NCBI GenBank assembly: GCA_016282135.1
Contig: JAEEKA010000118.1
Location: forward strand, 1-58,262
Reading direction: 5' to 3'
Length of the DNA stretch: 58,262 nucleotides
From: Oscillospiraceae bacterium
GTDB taxonomy: Bacteria > Bacillota > Clostridia > Oscillospirales > Oscillospiraceae
Positions 56,643 through 58,262 of this stretch are shown here, piece after piece. A program made the position numbers and the translations under genes. The stretch's first letter is position 1. Each line of letters begins with the position of its first letter. The notes beneath the pieces are model-generated. The model was not told where the DNA came from and did no database searches. It was given only the letters and a program-made list of their open reading frames with translations.

Positions 56643-57941
56643 TTACTTTTCGTAGCCTGGCTTGCCCAGAAGCTGGAACATATTGCGCTTGTAGAACTCC
56701 ACGCCGGGCTGGTTGAAGGGGTTGACCCCCAGCATATAGGCGGAAATGCCGCAGCTCAGCTCAAAGAAGTAGAACAACTCGCCCAGGGTGCGGTCGCAGA
56801 CCTCGTCGGCCTGGACCAGGATAACCGGCACGCCGCCGTCCACGTGGGCGGCCAGGGTGCCCTGGAAGGCCTGCTCCTCCACGAAGTCCAGGCTCTTGCC
56901 CTCCAGATAGTTCAGCCCATCCAGGTTCTTCCAGTCCATTTCGATCATGGTGCGCTTACGGGGCGGCACAAAGCGGATGACGGTCTCGAAGATGTTCCGC
57001 TCGCCCTGCTGGATCATCTGGCCCAGGGAATGCAGGTCGGCAGTAAACTCTGCGGTAACAGGGAAAATGCCCTTGCCGTCCTTGCCCTCGGATTCCCCGA
57101 AGAGCTGCTGCCACCAGCCGCCGAAATAGCGGGCGGAAGGCTCCCAGTTGCAGAGGATCTCCAGCTTCTTGCCGTTTCGGTAGAGCAGGTTGCGGGCAGC
57201 GGCATAGAGCCAGACGGGATTTTCAAAGGAAAAGGTCCCCATATCCCGCTGGGCCGCCGCCGCGCCGAACATCAGCTCGGTGATGTCCATGCCGGCCACC
57301 GCCAGGGGCAGCAGGCCCACCGCCGTCAGCACGGAATACCGTCCGCCCACGTCGGGGGGGATAACGAAGCTCTCATAGCCCTCTTCCGTGGCAATCTGCC
57401 GCAGAGCGCCCTTGGCTGGGTCGGTGGTGACAAAGATTCGCTTCTTGGCCTCATCGGCCCCATACTTCCGCTCCAGCATCCATTTCAGGGCACGGGTGGC
57501 GATGGCGGGCTCGGTGGTGGTGCCGGATTTGGAGATGATGTTGATGGAAAAGTCCTTCCCCTCCAGCAGGGCGCACAGCTCCTGCCAGGCCCGGGTGGAC
57601 AGATTATTGCCGGCGAAGAAGATCTGCGGGTCCTTGCCCCGGAGATTGTGGTTCTGTCCTTTCACCAGCTCGATGGCAGCCCGGGGTCCCAGGTAGGATC
57701 CGCCGATGCCCACCACCACAAAGACCTCGGAGTGCTCCCGGATCCGCTTGGAAGCGGCCACAATGCGGCGCATTTCGTCGGTGGCCTCAAAGCTGGGCAG
57801 GTCCAGCCAGCCCAGGAAATCGGAACCGGGACCCTTGCGCTCCAGCAGGGTTTTATGGGCGGCAAAGACCTCCTTCTCCAAGCCCAGCAGATCGTTGAGC
57901 GAGAGTTCTCCCCAGACATTGGAAATATCAACATTGATCAC
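56643..57941 (-). CDS. pgi: Glucose-6-phosphate isomerase
   Basis: The roughly 432-residue enzyme interconverts glucose-6-phosphate and fructose-6-phosphate. VVVGIGGSYLGPRAAIELV, ISKSGTTTEPAIATR, the VTDPAKG-like phosphate loop, PDVGGRYSVLTAVGLLP and the C-terminal GVNPFNQPGVEFYK are intact; the length is that of the short Firmicutes form. Both candidate starts are GTG; the one at 57941 has gaggtga 5 nt upstream and is preferred to the one at 57950, which overlaps that site. The promoter is at 57980-58008. Confidence 0.96.
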   Translation of the reverse strand: MINVDISNVWGELSLNDLLGLEKEVFAAHKTLLERKGPGSDFLGWLDLPSFEATDEMRRIVAASKRIREHSEVFVVVGIGGSYLGPRAAIELVKGQNHNLRGKDPQIFFAGNNLSTRAWQELCALLEGKDFSINIISKSGTTTEPAIATRALKWMLERKYGADEAKKRIFVTTDPAKGALRQIATEEGYESFVIPPDVGGRYSVLTAVGLLPLAVAGMDITELMFGAAAAQRDMGTFSFENPVWLYAAARNLLYRNGKKLEILCNWEPSARYFGGWWQQLFGESEGKDGKGIFPVTAEFTADLHSLGQMIQQGERNIFETVIRFVPPRKRTMIEMDWKNLDGLNYLEGKSLDFVEEQAFQGTLAAHVDGGVPVILVQADEVCDRTLGELFYFFELSCGISAYMLGVNPFNQPGVEFYKRNMFQLLGKPGYEK

Positions 57942-57979
57942 ATGAGTCACCTCACACTTAGTTATTTCTCTGCTCTTAT

Positions 57980-58008
57980 ATCATAACCGATTTCGCGCCG
58001 GAAAACAA
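57980..58008 (-). promoter_or_regulatory. Promoter of pgi
   Basis: On the minus strand TTGTTT (plus 58003-58008), 17 bp, TATGAT (plus 57980-57985). Confidence 0.75.
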
Positions 58009-58086
58009 TGGGCAATTTCAGGAAAAGTGTTAATTTTTTCGCCGCCGGGGCCAGCGATGGGGCGCAGAATAATATTTTGAAAAAAC

Positions 58087-58115
58087 TTGACTTCCCGTCC
58101 TGTTTTTTGTATAGT
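58087..58115 (+). promoter_or_regulatory. Promoter reading out of the window
   Basis: TTGACT (58087-58092), 17 bp, TATAGT (58110-58115). No start codon with ribosome site follows before the window ends. Confidence 0.8.
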
Positions 58116-58122
58116 ATAGGCG

Positions 58123-58262
58123 GAAAATGTCACGGACAGAGTCTATCGACTGATCTATTCTTTTTTATAAGTTGGTTACTTCATAACCGAAATGCGTTTT
58201 TCACGCAGACTTGTGAAACGGTCAATAAGAGCAGTAAAAGTATTGATTGCTGTATAGGCTCT
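58123..58262 (+). other. Structured leader of an unseen downstream gene
   Basis: At least 140 nt of untranslated leader follow the promoter. Visible stems are GGTTA/TAACC (58174-58188), GCGTTTTTCACGC, and nested AGAGC/GCTCT with CAG/CTG near the end. It matches no riboswitch class I can recognise by eye; a ribosomal-protein leader or other cis-regulator is possible. Confidence 0.45.

Noticed and set aside
56457-57986. 509-codon plus-strand open frame opposite pgi and the P-loop gene
   Set aside because: Composition is that of an antisense shadow; it crosses the pgi promoter and two real genes.

Overview
The window is about 58 kb of GC-rich chromosomal DNA from a spore-forming, anaerobic Clostridia. 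The best fit is the Oscillospiraceae (Clostridium cluster IV, relatives of Oscillibacter, Dysosmobacter or Lawsonibacter). This rests on a SCIFF ranthipeptide precursor next to its radical SAM maturase, a single-chain pyruvate:ferredoxin oxidoreductase, an electron-bifurcating NfnAB pair, spoIIP and spoIIQ homologues, and sigma-A promoters of the TTGACA-17-TATAAT type in front of high-GC genes. No phage, plasmid, transposase, rRNA or CRISPR array was seen. The left edge carries two tRNA genes on the minus strand.

Layout. 0.4-3.3 kb: three-gene operon (coiled-coil protein, two-helix membrane protein, solute-binding/VWA lipoprotein). 3.5-7.0 kb: nifJ. 7.3-10.6 kb: two tandem DUF3137 paralogues, lemA and a VanY-type peptidase. 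10.8-13.1 kb (minus): nfnAB. 13.2-19.1 kb (minus): secreted HExxH peptidase, PH-like membrane protein, pepF, Gx transporter, CDF transporter. 19.3-28.3 kb (plus): a housekeeping run of spoU, dprA, topA, trmFO, plsX, rnc, a lipid kinase and a Nudix hydrolase. 28.4-31.1 kb (minus): a lipoprotein serpin and a DUF4298-GNAT-P-loop fusion. 31.3-34.1 kb: two membrane proteins with an M20 peptidase. 34.2-37.6 kb: MerR/TipAS regulator divergent from a GNAT and a methyltransferase, then a flavin-type oxidase and an EamA transporter. 37.8-42.2 kb: TPR membrane protein, dus, and an orphan membrane protein. 42.3-45.5 kb: SCIFF peptide, maturase and an Orn/Lys/Arg decarboxylase. 45.6-49.0 kb: nifS-nifU-iscR and spoIIP. 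49.1-54.2 kb: rnhA, DUF362, birA, pepT, fliB. 54.3-58.0 kb: lipoprotein, spoIIQ, a P-loop protein and pgi.

Four signals run across genes. (1) A 16-bp word, attttgcagtttttgt, stands at a fixed distance from a -35/-10 pair at three loci that all encode cell-envelope proteins (245, 7235, 40354), which suggests a shared regulator. (2) Palindromic elements with GTAGGG...CCCTAC-type ends and varying stem sequences lie between genes and, in frame and without stops, inside decarboxylase, dprA, fliB, spoIIP and rnhA. (3) AG-rich or heptad short repeats begin exactly at the stop codons of topA, trmFO, rnc, the SCIFF maturase, birA and the CDF transporter; the first four are followed by a complementary CT-rich arm. 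(4) At 10.6 kb lies a six-hairpin array whose stems differ in sequence but stay paired, while the heptamer linker is constant.

The genes together describe fermentative pyruvate oxidation and ferredoxin/NADPH balancing, Fe-S assembly under an IscR-type regulator, peptide use (PepF, PepT, M20), envelope maintenance and sporulation. All functions are inferred from sequence motifs read by eye; no database search was run.
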